Assembly (NCBI GenBank): GCA_035235625.1
Contig: CP141143.1
Coordinates: 14,305,092-14,369,091 of the forward strand
Origin: Saururus chinensis
Lineage: Eukaryota; Streptophyta; Magnoliopsida; Piperales; Saururaceae
Direction: 5' to 3'
Length of the DNA stretch: 64,000 bases
Program-made: the position numbers and the translations under genes
In this document: piece by piece, positions 13,901 through 23,693 of the stretch
Position numbering within the stretch: the first letter of the stretch is position 1
Layout of the letters: every line of letters begins with the position of its first letter
The notes under the pieces: generated by a model
Databases searched by the model: none
What the model was told of the DNA's origin: nothing
What the model saw: only the letters and a program-made list of their open reading frames with translations

Positions 13901-14519
13901 AAGTGGAACTGTTAAAGGACTTACTAAAATGTAGGTTGGTTAAAAATACTTAAGCATTACATGTGTGATGTTATGGTTCATAGGATAGAGTAGTTTCTAG
14001 GCCAATCTTGTTGGAAACATTGGAGATGTTGTATGATGAGTACGTAGGCAACTAACATCCGGTGATGTTGGCCCGATCCGAAAAATATTAATAAAACCTT
14101 TTGTCCTTTAGAAGCTCTTCTCATGAAGGCGGAGAGATTCCATTTTTGTTGTTGTGGTTGCTTCATTTGGTTGGGTACAGATTCTCTAGGCGACGACAAG
14201 TAAGACTAAGACAGGTGAGCACAAGAAGAAGATTTTGTGTTTCTACAACTCCGATACGTTAGTGTACCTTTAGTGTGAGAGTCAGCTTGTTATTTATTTT
14301 CAGACGGGTGACGGACTTGTACTTAGATGAATAAGCTATTGTTAAAATTTTGAGACGTGTAAATATCATATGATTTGATATCCATATTTGTGAACCCCAG
14401 TTATCATGGCCTAGATATTTAATTAAATATTTTATTTTGTATTCAAGGAAACAAAAAAATTTCTCGCTACTTACCGTTTGTGCTATTTAAAAATATTTTT
14501 AAAAATCCGGGTCGTGACA
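10931..14519. mobile_element. Solo long LTR, 3.6 kb, TSD ATAGA
   Basis: It begins TGTAACGCCCAGG and ends CCGGGTCGTGACA. The same 5 bases, ATAGA, flank both ends (10926-10930 and 14520-14524). It is 3589 bp with no internal coding domain. The length fits the long LTRs of some plant gypsy lineages (for example the Tekay/Del or Tat groups; the lineage is not proven). It contains a TATAAATAGGG box near 11317 and a GC-rich degenerate repeat block at 11570-11990. An inverted, diverged relative lies at 42431-45700. Confidence 0.85.
11570..11990. repeat. GC-rich degenerate repeat block inside long LTR
   Basis: Imperfect units of about 20-25 bases built around CTAGGCCGCA/GCGCTGGCC-like words sit in an otherwise AT-rich LTR. 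A similar block lies at about 44920-45300 in the inverted copy. Overlapping reading frames here are compositional artefacts. Confidence 0.6.
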
Positions 14520-14835
14520 ATAGAAGTATTTTCAGTTGAAAAACCTGCTTGGACTTACAAAGAAATACAGTTGTTAGTTCATCTGAGTATTGTATTGTGG
14601 TTTGAAGAACCTCCACAAACTAATTACAACTATTCAAATTTAATCTTTGGCATTAATCAGTTTTAAAAGCTTCAATATTTCTGAACTGAAACAGTTGGTT
14701 GTAGCATTTGGTTTTTAATGTGCGTGATTTGTTTTTTTTTTCATGAAGAGGAGATGACCGGTCTTGACAATGCAATGGTTACTATTGACTCTTGATTTCT
14801 CGCTCAAGGTCGAGTTTTTGTTGGGTAGGAGGGTT

Positions 14836-15374
14836 TGATGCAGGAGCTAAATAATGTCATCGAAACTGGATTATGAAGATTGGTTTCGGCATTTCATTGA
14901 ACACTTGCGAAAGACTTATCTAGTAGGCAGGGGTAAATATGGCAATCACTAATGGACTTACGGGCTCATGTTGGTATATCGGGTTATTTCCTGGAATCCG
15001 AAGGGTATTTGAGACAATTGTGTTTGAAGGGATGGACTGTTAAAACCGTTAACCTTCTTCAGCCAATTCAACAGTAACAAGATGCAGCTGAGAATCACGG
15101 CGTCAAATTCAAATTACATTTCCGTCACAATTATGTTAGTATAAATAGAACTTGGAATGTAATTAGAGGGGAGTTGATTGTGGATGTTCATTTAGTATTT
15201 GGTTGTTCCAAATGAGGGTTTTCCCTATCCTTTGTTTTTTAGCTGAAGCTGCTGATTTAACGGGAAGTTAAATCTCAGCTTGTTCTTTGTTTTCTTTCTA
15301 CAATTTTGTTTTGGTTAATGAAGATTGAAGATCTGTTCTAGAAAGCTTGTTTTCAATTTGAGCCGCCTGCATCA
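14836..15374 (+). repeat. 3' LTR of the 6355-15374 element
   Basis: Direct repeat of 6355-6902. It starts TGATGCAGGAGC and ends CCTGCATCA, followed by the AAATA target duplication. Confidence 0.9.
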
Positions 15375-15438
15375 AAATACTTAGGAGAAAAAGGGTTAAC
15401 TTGCAAGAGATAAAGTTTGTATGTAAAAAACTTAAAGG

Positions 15439-15469
<31 letters not shown>
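15439..15469. repeat. (AAT)n microsatellite
   Basis: About ten AAT units between the 3' LTR and a MITE. Confidence 0.9.
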
Positions 15470-15473
<4 letters not shown>

Positions 15474-15517
15474 TATCTTTCAATTATAAAGGTGCAAGTT
15501 TATATTTCTAAATGATA

Positions 15518-15607
15518 TTTTTTTGTCTCAAATTAATAGTTTTATTTATATTTTTAAAATAAATTAAAATTAATTTATTTTTAAAAATTAATGTAGGCCA
15601 GAGGAAG
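15518..15607. mobile_element. Stowaway-like MITE
   Basis: A short AT-rich inverted repeat with ends resembling TTTTGTCTCAAATTAATAG and its complement (..CCAGAGGAAG), between TA dinucleotides. The core, built from AAAATAAATTAA and TTAATTTATTTT, is shared with the copies near 59748 and 60029. One end has decayed. Confidence 0.6.
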
Positions 15608-15848
15608 TAATATTTTGCTCTCTTTGAAAAGCAGAAGCATCTGATTAATAATATTGAATTGATCATCAAATATATTTTGTGGCTGTTGAAAGCCATGATA
15701 TTTTCTTTTGTGCTTAAATTCACAAAAATGTACCCGTATAGTGATGAACAATAAAGAAGAAAGTTTTTAGAGGAGGTTGTTTACAGAAGAGCTGAGTAGC
15801 TGACTCTCTCATTATAATCTGAAACAAACGTAAAGTTTTCATCCAGCC

Positions 15849-16830
15849 ATGGTTCCTAGTTTCTGCCGTGCTACTTCTTTGATGAGCTTTGGCTTCCAGC
15901 AATATTGCCAGAGGCTGCCAGCTTCTACCAGCCATGTGTCTAGTGGCCTCCATTATATTGTCATGGGAAATAATCGCTCAACTAATAGGTCTCCTCCATG
16001 TTATTGGTTGGACCATCTCTTCCACCCACACCCAGAAGAAATGAAGACAACTAAATATGTTTTGCAAGACAACACCTCCTGTATCTAGTCCTGATAGCTC
16101 TCGGTCTTATCCTTGACATTTGTACAAATTCACTGTCCTTCACGGAACATGGCTGGCGTAGTTATATGTCAATTGATTAATGCACATGTTTCAGACTACT
16201 TCCAGGTTCTATGTCAATTGATTAATGCACTTGTTTCAGACTACTTCAAGGTTCTCTAGAACATTTGCTGAAAAAAAGGACTGGGCATGTAAATCGATAT
16301 TCGTACCTCTTGAAAACGACACACATTGCCTGATCCGTCGCGTCTGTACTGAATTTTACGGGAAGTACGGTTGGATGTTCACAAGTCTGCACCTACCACG
16401 CCATTGAGTTGGGCAGCATGTTGTTATCAGTTCCTCACTCCGGTCATTGGTGTCCATTCGAGTTGAAGTAGACTGGGATCAGCCTGTACACTTTGAGCAA
16501 TTCAAAAACGTTTTCGTTGGATCCTCGCCCGACTTTTGAACCGCAGGTTGAAGCAAATTCTCTAATAATATTGCAATAACATGCTGATCTGCATTTTGAC
16601 ATTGTTGTCATTTACACAGCCAATGGAGAAAGCTGGGAATGAGTCAAGGAGTCGTTGGGACTTTGGTTTTCCAAAAATGTTCAGCAAAACAAGTGACGAC
16701 CATATGTTCATTTAATCCAGGTTTTACAAGGATAGCACCCACAAAGAAAGACTTGTGCTATGTCTACTTTCACAATAACGTGCAAAAACAATTTGTACAA
16801 GGTAAAGGACGCCCACCTGCTTTTTTTTAA
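15849..16830 (+). pseudogene. Unrecognised coding-like remnant
   Basis: Three short plus-strand frames (15849-16088, 16225-16407, 16639-16830) have less biased composition than the surrounding AT-rich DNA. They contain protein-like segments such as WACKSIFVPLENDTHCLIRR and YGKYGWMFTSLHLPRH. Another frame at about 16420-16535 reads SLRSLVSIRVEVDWDQPVHF. Stops and frame changes separate the pieces, and a 45-bp tandem duplication interrupts the middle. I do not recognise the family and assign no function. It could be a decayed gene or a captured fragment. Confidence 0.3.
16165..16254. repeat. 45-bp tandem duplication
   Basis: Two adjacent copies (16165-16209, 16210-16254), each starting TATGTCAATTGATTAATGCA and ending AGGTTC, differ at three positions. 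Confidence 0.9.
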
Positions 16831-18545
16831 TACAAAAAAGGAGAGAAATGGATGTTTTTCTTTTAGGAATATGATATTTTTACTCCACCTTTTTACACCA
16901 AAATCATACTCTAACCTTTGATTGGATTGAAAAAAGTGGATCCCCTAATGAGACCCACCTTTCTCTATATCAAAGGCTGATTTTAATGTAAGGAAAGTAG
17001 AGCAAGAATATCAATATCTTTTTTTATTATTATTATTGTAGAGAGAGATGAAAAAACAAAGGTGTGTTTCATCAATCTCTGGCTTAACCCTGAATATAAT
17101 TAAGGGAAAGAAACCAAACACGAGAAACAAAATGATTTGATCAAGTTTGAGCTAATTTAGTTACTAATCGCCCTCACAAGTAAACACGAACTATTATTAA
17201 CTTGAATTCATTTTTTGGCGGTATGCAACTTGTATAATTCAGCACTTGATCCCCCATGTTCGATCTCTTGTGAAATCTTTGCTTGCCATTCGCCTTGATC
17301 TTTGTTTGTTGCAGATGACCAAAGTCATGTTCTAAGATAATCAAACAAAGAAAACTCTACCAACAGATTCAAGCTTGCTGACGCCTAAGGTCGTGGGTGA
17401 TGTAATGCAAGGAAGAAGAGGTCCATGTGCCCAGCTCATTCCTCACTGTATGTTTATAATATATTCACTAGTACTATTCGCTACTCAGTATCCCCCACCA
17501 AAAATCTCTTGGTTGGTTAATTATCTTCCTCAATAGTCCACAGATCCGGCATTTTCCTAGGTTTACAAACCGTGATTAATTAACTAAAATAAGCCCATCT
17601 CGATGCTCGATTCATTTGGGTGGTTTGGTGGCATCGATCAGTCCAAGAGGAAAAATTATTAAGAAACATCAACCAACATGCTACGGCAACACAACGTTTC
17701 CTTCTGGTCTTCGCATGTTAGTGTTTATTATGTATTCTAGCAAAAGAAAGTCTTTATTGTCAATCTGTCGTACAGATGCAAAGTCGATGATTAAAAATTC
17801 CCGCTTTGTTCTATTGGACTTGGGACTTGGGACTTGGGAGAGAGCCTGGCATGTGATTTAGCACATTCCAGGTCCCATTGGGTACACTCACGAGTGGTCC
17901 CTGCCTCGACCTGGGAGTTAGCATCTTAATCCATCTTTTTATGCCTCTAGATCGCCCTTCTCTCGCGTTTGATGCTCGATTAAGGATGGAAAAGAAGTGA
18001 GCATTCTTAATTGCACCAAGGAATTCGTGAAGATAATGAGATTATGACAACTCTTAATTAAGAACAGCAAAATAATACTCATACACATGAATTTTAATGG
18101 AGTAATAAAATTACTATCGACTTAGCTTACAGCCCTAAAATGATTGTCGATCGATAACGTTTACGCTAAAATACTGGATATCTGTACTTGTTTACTTAGT
18201 GTTAGAAGTGGTTAATGACTTTTGGAAACAATTGAATTACAGAAGATAATGACATCCCATTGGAAATCACATGAACTGTACTTGCTGCTCAACCATAATT
18301 TGTGATGTAATTTCAATTCCCACTGACAGTCTTCGTTATTAAGATTGCTTTTAATACACAGCTACACTAATAGGAATCTAATCTCCTGCTTTCAACTTTA
18401 GCTTGCCTACCCTATTAAACAATATTGTAGAAAATTCAGAATTTTATAACCTAGGATCGAGTCATCGAGAAGAGTCGTACGTTGTGTATGAGACAAGAAA
18501 CCCATGATGGTGATGGGAAAACTCCACACAACCTAATTACCTTTT

Positions 18546-18573
18546 AAAATTATTATTATTATTATTATTATTA
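18546..18573. repeat. (ATT)n microsatellite
   Basis: About nine ATT units in intergenic DNA. Confidence 0.85.
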
Positions 18574-18671
18574 TTTTAAAAATATTAAAAAATAAATAAG
18601 TAAAGTATATAAAACTAAATTAAATGAATATATATTTTTTACATTTTCATGGAAGAAGTTTCAAATTAATA

Positions 18672-18864
18672 TTCCCTCTTTCTAATATTAATATTTATAT
18701 TTTAAAAAATAGTAATTTTTATTAAATAATAAAACTTAAAAGAAAAGAATATAAGCTTATGAAACTTATTTTTAAATATTCAACAACTTAAATTAAACAA
18801 AATAAAATATTAATATAAAATACTTTTTTTATCAAATAGAGTTATTAATGTGGAGCGAAAGAAG
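18672..18864. mobile_element. Stowaway-like MITE
   Basis: The left end TTCCCTCTTTCTAATATTAATA and the right end, read in reverse as CTTCTTTCGCTCCACATTAATA, form imperfect terminal inverted repeats. TA occurs on both sides (18670-18671, 18865-18866). The interior is about 80% AT. Confidence 0.6.
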
Positions 18865-19740
18865 TATCGTACAAAGAATACATGGGAATTAAGATTATTA
18901 AATATAAATAAGGCTACCCAAAATGTCAATTTCATGTAATTTATGATAGGCATCACATATACATGTAATTAGAATCTTACAATACATTTTTTATTTATTT
19001 TTGCTGTTGGCTATCCCACTTTAGAATGGGTAAGGCAAGACAACCTATCTTCAGCTTGATGAGGCATGGTTGTGACCACCCCACTCCAATGGTTAGCTTG
19101 TATTATCTTTTATGTCATGTACATTAAATATTTATCTAAACAATTAATAATTAATATAAATAAAAATAAAATTTATAAATATTTTTCATTGCAAATAAAG
19201 TTCTATTTAATTTTTTTAAATAAGTTAAAATTATTTTATTTTAAAAAAGTAAATAAAATTATTAATTTAAAACAGGTGTTCTGTTTAGGAGGCCGCATGA
19301 GGTTAGATTTCTCAAAATAAAATTCTACCCTGCTGTTTAGGCTTTATCGCTCTTTTGGAAAATATTTTGGAGTAATTGGTAAATATTCGTTAGCCTCACT
19401 ACTTACGAACCGAGAGTTGACCTCAAAGAAATTCCGGACCATGACACAGGTGTTCAGGAATATTGACACCCTTCTGGGGACACCAGTTGGTTGGGAAGCT
19501 GGACCGCCGACTGCCTGCCTCCCTCGTGCCGTCGTGCGGTCTTCACTCTCAGCCAAAGAGGGTGGTGGCATTCAATGCAGCTGCTTCTCCAACTCAATCT
19601 GATTCTGCCTTACATACCCACTTCTCACATCTGCACGACAAGCGCCCAGAAGGATTTTTATCCATTTTAGGACCGAAAGTGAAACCCAACTTTCTATACT
19701 GCTCTTTTTGAGTCAGAAGTTGAGCTTCGTCCCAGCTCTT

Positions 19741-20589
19741 TGACCTGAAAGATCTGCACAACTTTTCAGCAGAAGGAGGCTACACTGGACCAGTTATATA
19801 CTCATTTCCGGTTTTGCTGAAATTTGCAGTTGGCTGACGGAATGAGGTTAGTTTATCTCCTTTGATCGTCAACTTTTGATTTTTTGCTATTTGATTTGGT
19901 TTAAAGCATAACCTTTTTCTTTGTAGTTGTCGTTAGTTGCTATTAGCACTTTTAGTTGGTTGTGCTCTGGTTTCACGTTGCAGATTAATATGAAATTCGT
20001 TTGCCACGGCGTGGGTTTAATTGCGAGCTCGTAACGTGATGTACTTCTGCGTTTTCGTTGAACCAAATTCGTTTTTCTATTGAAAAGACATTAGTACGAT
20101 ATTGGAGTTGGGGAAAACGAGCATCTAACATGTTCTTAAATGTATTTTCGCATGTTTGTGGTCTTCTGTTACAGCGCCTCATGGTTGGGGAATGAAAGGT
20201 GCTGCATTTCAATGGAGAAGAAGTACTTTATTTCCATGTAGGAAGCAATTGTAGAGGAGCTTTTGGGTCTTTCCTACTGATTTTCTTTTTTGCTTTCCTT
20301 TCAATAGTACCTGCTATTTATATATCTCGAATTAAGTTATCCCTCTGGAAATGAAACAGCTATGACCTGTCTTTGTCCGTTAACTGATGGTGAACACTTC
20401 AGCGCACAGATCAGTTTGTCATGCTTACACTTGATTGTGAATTTCTTTTCTTTCAAGTGCTTCCTTCTTCCTTGTATATAATTCTAATTCCAATTTATTG
20501 TTTTTCAGATCATTGCCTGCATGCCAATTATTATCAGTTCGTTATAGTTTTACTGATATTGAACTGTTGATTACTGGGTCTCAGTAGCC
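19741..20589 (+). promoter_or_regulatory. Probable 5' leader with intron of the SD2-5 gene
   Basis: A donor-like GGAATGAG/GTTAGT (intron from 19847) and an acceptor-like GGTCTCAG (ending 20584) would place the start codon 5 bases into the second leader exon. This fits a single-exon coding sequence with a leader intron. It rests on splice signals only; no transcript is available. Confidence 0.4.
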
Positions 20590-23046
20590 ATGGAAATCAA
20601 AATTTTCGTTTGCCTCCTATGCTCAATCTATTTGTTCATGGTTCTTCCAAAAATTTGCATTGCCAGCACTCAAACTATTGGCCATATTTCTCCTCGTTTT
20701 GAGGGAGCTCAAATGAATTGGGTTGATAATCAAGGCCTTTTTCTATTATCCAAAGACAAAAACTTTGCATTTGGTTTTTATACAACACAAGGCGATGTCA
20801 CAGAGTTTCTGTTGGGTGTAGTCCACATGGCCAGTTCAAAAGCTGTTTGGACTGCAAATAAAGGATCTGCAGTCAGAAATGCAGATAAATTTGTGTTCGA
20901 CAATAATGGAAATGCTTACTTGAATTCTGGAGCCAATACTGTTTGGTCGACCAATACCTCAGGGAAAGGAGCTGTGGCTATGGAGTTGCAGAACTCAGGC
21001 AACTTGGTTGTGTTAAATAACAATTCTGACCCTCTATGGCAGAGCTTTAATAATCCAACGGATAGCCTTTTGTCAGGTCAAAACTTCACTAGTGGAATGC
21101 AACTTGTAAGCAGTTCTAATGCTTACAATTTGACCTATCATCTTGAAATTCAGTCTGGGGACCTTATGTTTTATGCGGATTTTAAATCTCCACAGCCATA
21201 TTGGTCCATGCAAAAGGATAGCAGACAAATCATAAACAAGATTGATGGGGATATCTACTATGCTACCTTGGAATCCAATATTTGGCAAGCATATGATCAA
21301 GATAAAAAATTGCTCTGGCAATTCAAGTTTTCTGAAACTTCCAATTCCAATTTAACATGGGCTGCTGTCTTGGGTGAAAATGGATTGTTATCATTCTATA
21401 ATCTCCAAATTGATGGATCAAGTGGTCCTGAATCAATAACAATTCCTCAAGATCCATGTCGCACACCAGAACCATGTGGTCCCTACTACATATGCCAGAG
21501 TAGTACACATTGCCAGTGTCCTCCTGCACTCAGCTCAACAAATTGTAGACCAAATGTGGATTCCTCATGTGGCTCCAAGGGTGGGACGGAACTTGTAAGT
21601 GTTGGAGATGGTCTTGATTACTTTGCTACTGGTTTTGTTCCACCCATTGCTAAATCAAATCTGACAGGCTGTAAAAACATGTGCATGGCCAACTGCTCTT
21701 GTAGTGCTATGTTCTTTGAAGAAAAGTCTCAAAACTGTTTTTTGTTTGGAGAGGTAGGAAGCCTGCAACAATCTGGGAATGGCAAGACTGGATACGTATC
21801 ATATGTTAAGATTTTGAGCAAGGGAAAAAATCAAGGTAATGGAGCAGATAAGGAAGGTGGTAAAAAACACGTTCCAATTGTGGTAATCATTGTGGTTGTC
21901 ACACTGGTCATGGTTGTTGGTTTAGTATGTGCGGGAGTTATTATATACTACCGGAAAAAGAAGGCGTCTGAGCCATTAGAGGGTTCCACAGAAGAAGAAA
22001 ACTTCTTAGAAGAGTTATCAGGCATGCCAGTCCGTTTTAGCTACAAAGAACTTCAAACAGCTACGAAAAACTTTACAGAGAAGCTTGGTCAAGGTGGGTT
22101 TGGTTCAGTTTACCATGGAGTGCTGCCAGATGGAACCCAAATAGCCGTGAAAAAATTGGAGGGAATTGGCCAGGGAAAGAAAGAGTTTCGAGCTGAAGTT
22201 AGCATTATAGGAAGCATCCACCATGTCCATCTTGTAAGGCTCCGTGGTTTCTGTGCTGAGGGGGCACACCGACTTCTTGCTTATGAGTATATGGCAAATG
22301 GGTCTCTTGATAGGTGGATTTTTCACCATAATAGTAAGGATGGGCTTTTACTGGAATGGGATAGGAGATTTGATATAGCTCTGGCCACTGCCAAAGGGTT
22401 GTCTTACCTCCATGAGGACTGCAGTGTGAAAATTGTACACTGTGACATAAAACCGGAGAATGTGCTATTAGATGGCAATTATGTGGCCAAAGTTTCGGAT
22501 TTTGGACTAGCAAAGTTGATGACTCGAGAACAAAGCCATGTATTCACCACCCTTAGAGGCACAAGGGGCTACCTTGCTCCAGAGTGGATCACAAATTATG
22601 CCATATCAGAGAAAAGTGATGTTTACAGTTTTGGCATGGTATTGCTTGAAATCATTGGAGGAAGAAAGAATTTTGATCCATCACAGGTTTCTGAAAAAGC
22701 TCATTTTCCTACTTATGCTTTTAAGAAGATGGAAGAAGGGAGAATTAAGGAGATCTTTGATTCAAAGCTGAAATTTGATGAAGAAGATGAGAGAGTGGCA
22801 ACTGCAATTAAGGTTGCTTTATGGTGTATCCAAGAGGATATGCATTTACGACCTTCCATGACGAAAGTAGTTCAAATGCTTGAAGGTTTATGTGAAGTTC
22901 CTGAACCCCCAACCTCTTCTCAAATTGGCTTTCGCCTTTACTCAAATTTCTTGAAGACCATCAGTGAAGATAGCACTTTGTCAGGACCATCAGATTGCAA
23001 CAGTGATGTATTCCTTTCAGCAGTACGACTTTCTGGCCCAAGGTAA
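20590..23046 (+). CDS. SD2-5: SD2-5-type G-type lectin S-receptor-like Ser/Thr kinase
   Basis: An intronless 818-aa receptor kinase expected at the plasma membrane. Order seen: signal peptide (about 1-26), bulb-type mannose-lectin domain (about 45-165, including VWTANKGSAV and LWQSFNNPTDSLL), a Cys-rich EGF-like stretch (CRTPEPCGPYYICQ), a PAN-like domain (about 325-405, GCKNMCMANCSC), one membrane helix (about 428-452) followed by YYRKKK, then the kinase domain. Kinase motifs: GQGGFGSVYHG near residue 498, AVKK for the ATP-binding lysine, HCDIKPENVLL near 616, SDFGLAKL near 635 and GYLAPEW near 662. The catalytic loop has HCD in place of HRD, so this is a non-RD kinase, as in SD2-5 homologues. 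Length and domain order match Arabidopsis SD2-5 (At4g32300). The ligand is unknown. APX6/APx-R lies downstream, as in Arabidopsis. Confidence 0.95.
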   Translation: MEIKIFVCLLCSIYLFMVLPKICIASTQTIGHISPRFEGAQMNWVDNQGLFLLSKDKNFAFGFYTTQGDVTEFLLGVVHMASSKAVWTANKGSAVRNADKFVFDNNGNAYLNSGANTVWSTNTSGKGAVAMELQNSGNLVVLNNNSDPLWQSFNNPTDSLLSGQNFTSGMQLVSSSNAYNLTYHLEIQSGDLMFYADFKSPQPYWSMQKDSRQIINKIDGDIYYATLESNIWQAYDQDKKLLWQFKFSETSNSNLTWAAVLGENGLLSFYNLQIDGSSGPESITIPQDPCRTPEPCGPYYICQSSTHCQCPPALSSTNCRPNVDSSCGSKGGTELVSVGDGLDYFATGFVPPIAKSNLTGCKNMCMANCSCSAMFFEEKSQNCFLFGEVGSLQQSGNGKTGYVSYVKILSKGKNQGNGADKEGGKKHVPIVVIIVVVTLVMVVGLVCAGVIIYYRKKKASEPLEGSTEEENFLEELSGMPVRFSYKELQTATKNFTEKLGQGGFGSVYHGVLPDGTQIAVKKLEGIGQGKKEFRAEVSIIGSIHHVHLVRLRGFCAEGAHRLLAYEYMANGSLDRWIFHHNSKDGLLLEWDRRFDIALATAKGLSYLHEDCSVKIVHCDIKPENVLLDGNYVAKVSDFGLAKLMTREQSHVFTTLRGTRGYLAPEWITNYAISEKSDVYSFGMVLLEIIGGRKNFDPSQVSEKAHFPTYAFKKMEEGRIKEIFDSKLKFDEEDERVATAIKVALWCIQEDMHLRPSMTKVVQMLEGLCEVPEPPTSSQIGFRLYSNFLKTISEDSTLSGPSDCNSDVFLSAVRLSGPR

Positions 23047-23693
23047 CAAAAACCTATATTGCAAATGGATTTCAGTTAAGTAGGTTTTTAGAGACCTTGT
23101 ATTTTTCACCTGTTTCTCGTGTTTGAAATCTGTGTATACAACTATTATTGTAAAGTTATACGATTACAAATGTTAGAATTCTGGTATGAGTTGTGTTCCT
23201 TAATTCTGGATTGTGTATTTCATTAGTTCGGTATATTGTGTTGTGCCATAGTAGTCAATATATGTGCAAGGAAAGTTAAATGACAATGAGTAAAGGTTCT
23301 CCATGTCTCTACACCATTGTTTAATGGGGTTTCACCCATATTTGCTTTTATATGAGGGTGGCAATTTGCAGTCAAGAAATATATCATCAAAACAATATAA
23401 TTGAATTAAATTATGATAAATGCATTCAATATTTTCCCATTCTTGAAAATCAGAATGTAGTTTAGACTTGGCATGCTGCTGCAACCTAGAGCCTTATTTA
23501 CCCCTGTGGTCATCTACTGGAAGTGATTGAGTTTGTATTAGGCAAGTATCTTAAACTAAATGTGCTCGACTTTTAAAAAATTTGATGTCACTGAATCTCT
23601 GTCTACATTCTTTTTTGTTTGAAACATATAGTTACTAACAGGTTGAGATATGGATATTTTCAAACAAAAAGGCAAATCCAAGACATAAATCCC
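23047..23693. other. Convergent intergenic region, SD2-5 / ENT
   Basis: It holds the 3' flanks of the plus-strand receptor kinase and the minus-strand transporter. It is AT-rich and no gene is visible. Confidence 0.6.

Larger units (their letters stand above)
6355..15374 (+). mobile_element. Ty3/gypsy-type LTR element, nested, TSD AAATA
   Basis: Two closely similar direct repeats (6355-6902 and 14836-15374) begin TGATGCA and end in ..CATCA. They are flanked by the same 5 bases, AAATA, at 6350-6354 and 15375-15379. A primer-binding site follows the left LTR at once, and a purine-rich GGGTAGGAGGG tract lies just before the right LTR. The internal part carries a degraded gag and is interrupted by two later insertions (9193-10884 and 10931-14519). 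Without these, only about 2.6 kb of internal sequence is left, with no recognisable reverse transcriptase or integrase. The element is therefore either non-autonomous or internally deleted. Plus orientation is inferred from the PBS and gag. Confidence 0.9.
15375..19740. other. Long gene-poor intergenic stretch
   Basis: No intact gene is seen. The stretch holds an (AAT)n run (15439-15469), two Stowaway-like MITEs (15518-15607, 18672-18864), an (ATT)n run (18546-18573), a 45-bp tandem duplication (16165-16254) and a possible coding remnant (15849-16830). The rest is AT-rich with short chance reading frames. Confidence 0.55.

Noticed and set aside
17616..17861. 81-codon plus-strand frame
   Set aside because: No recognisable domain, no splice-linked neighbours, and composition like the surroundings.
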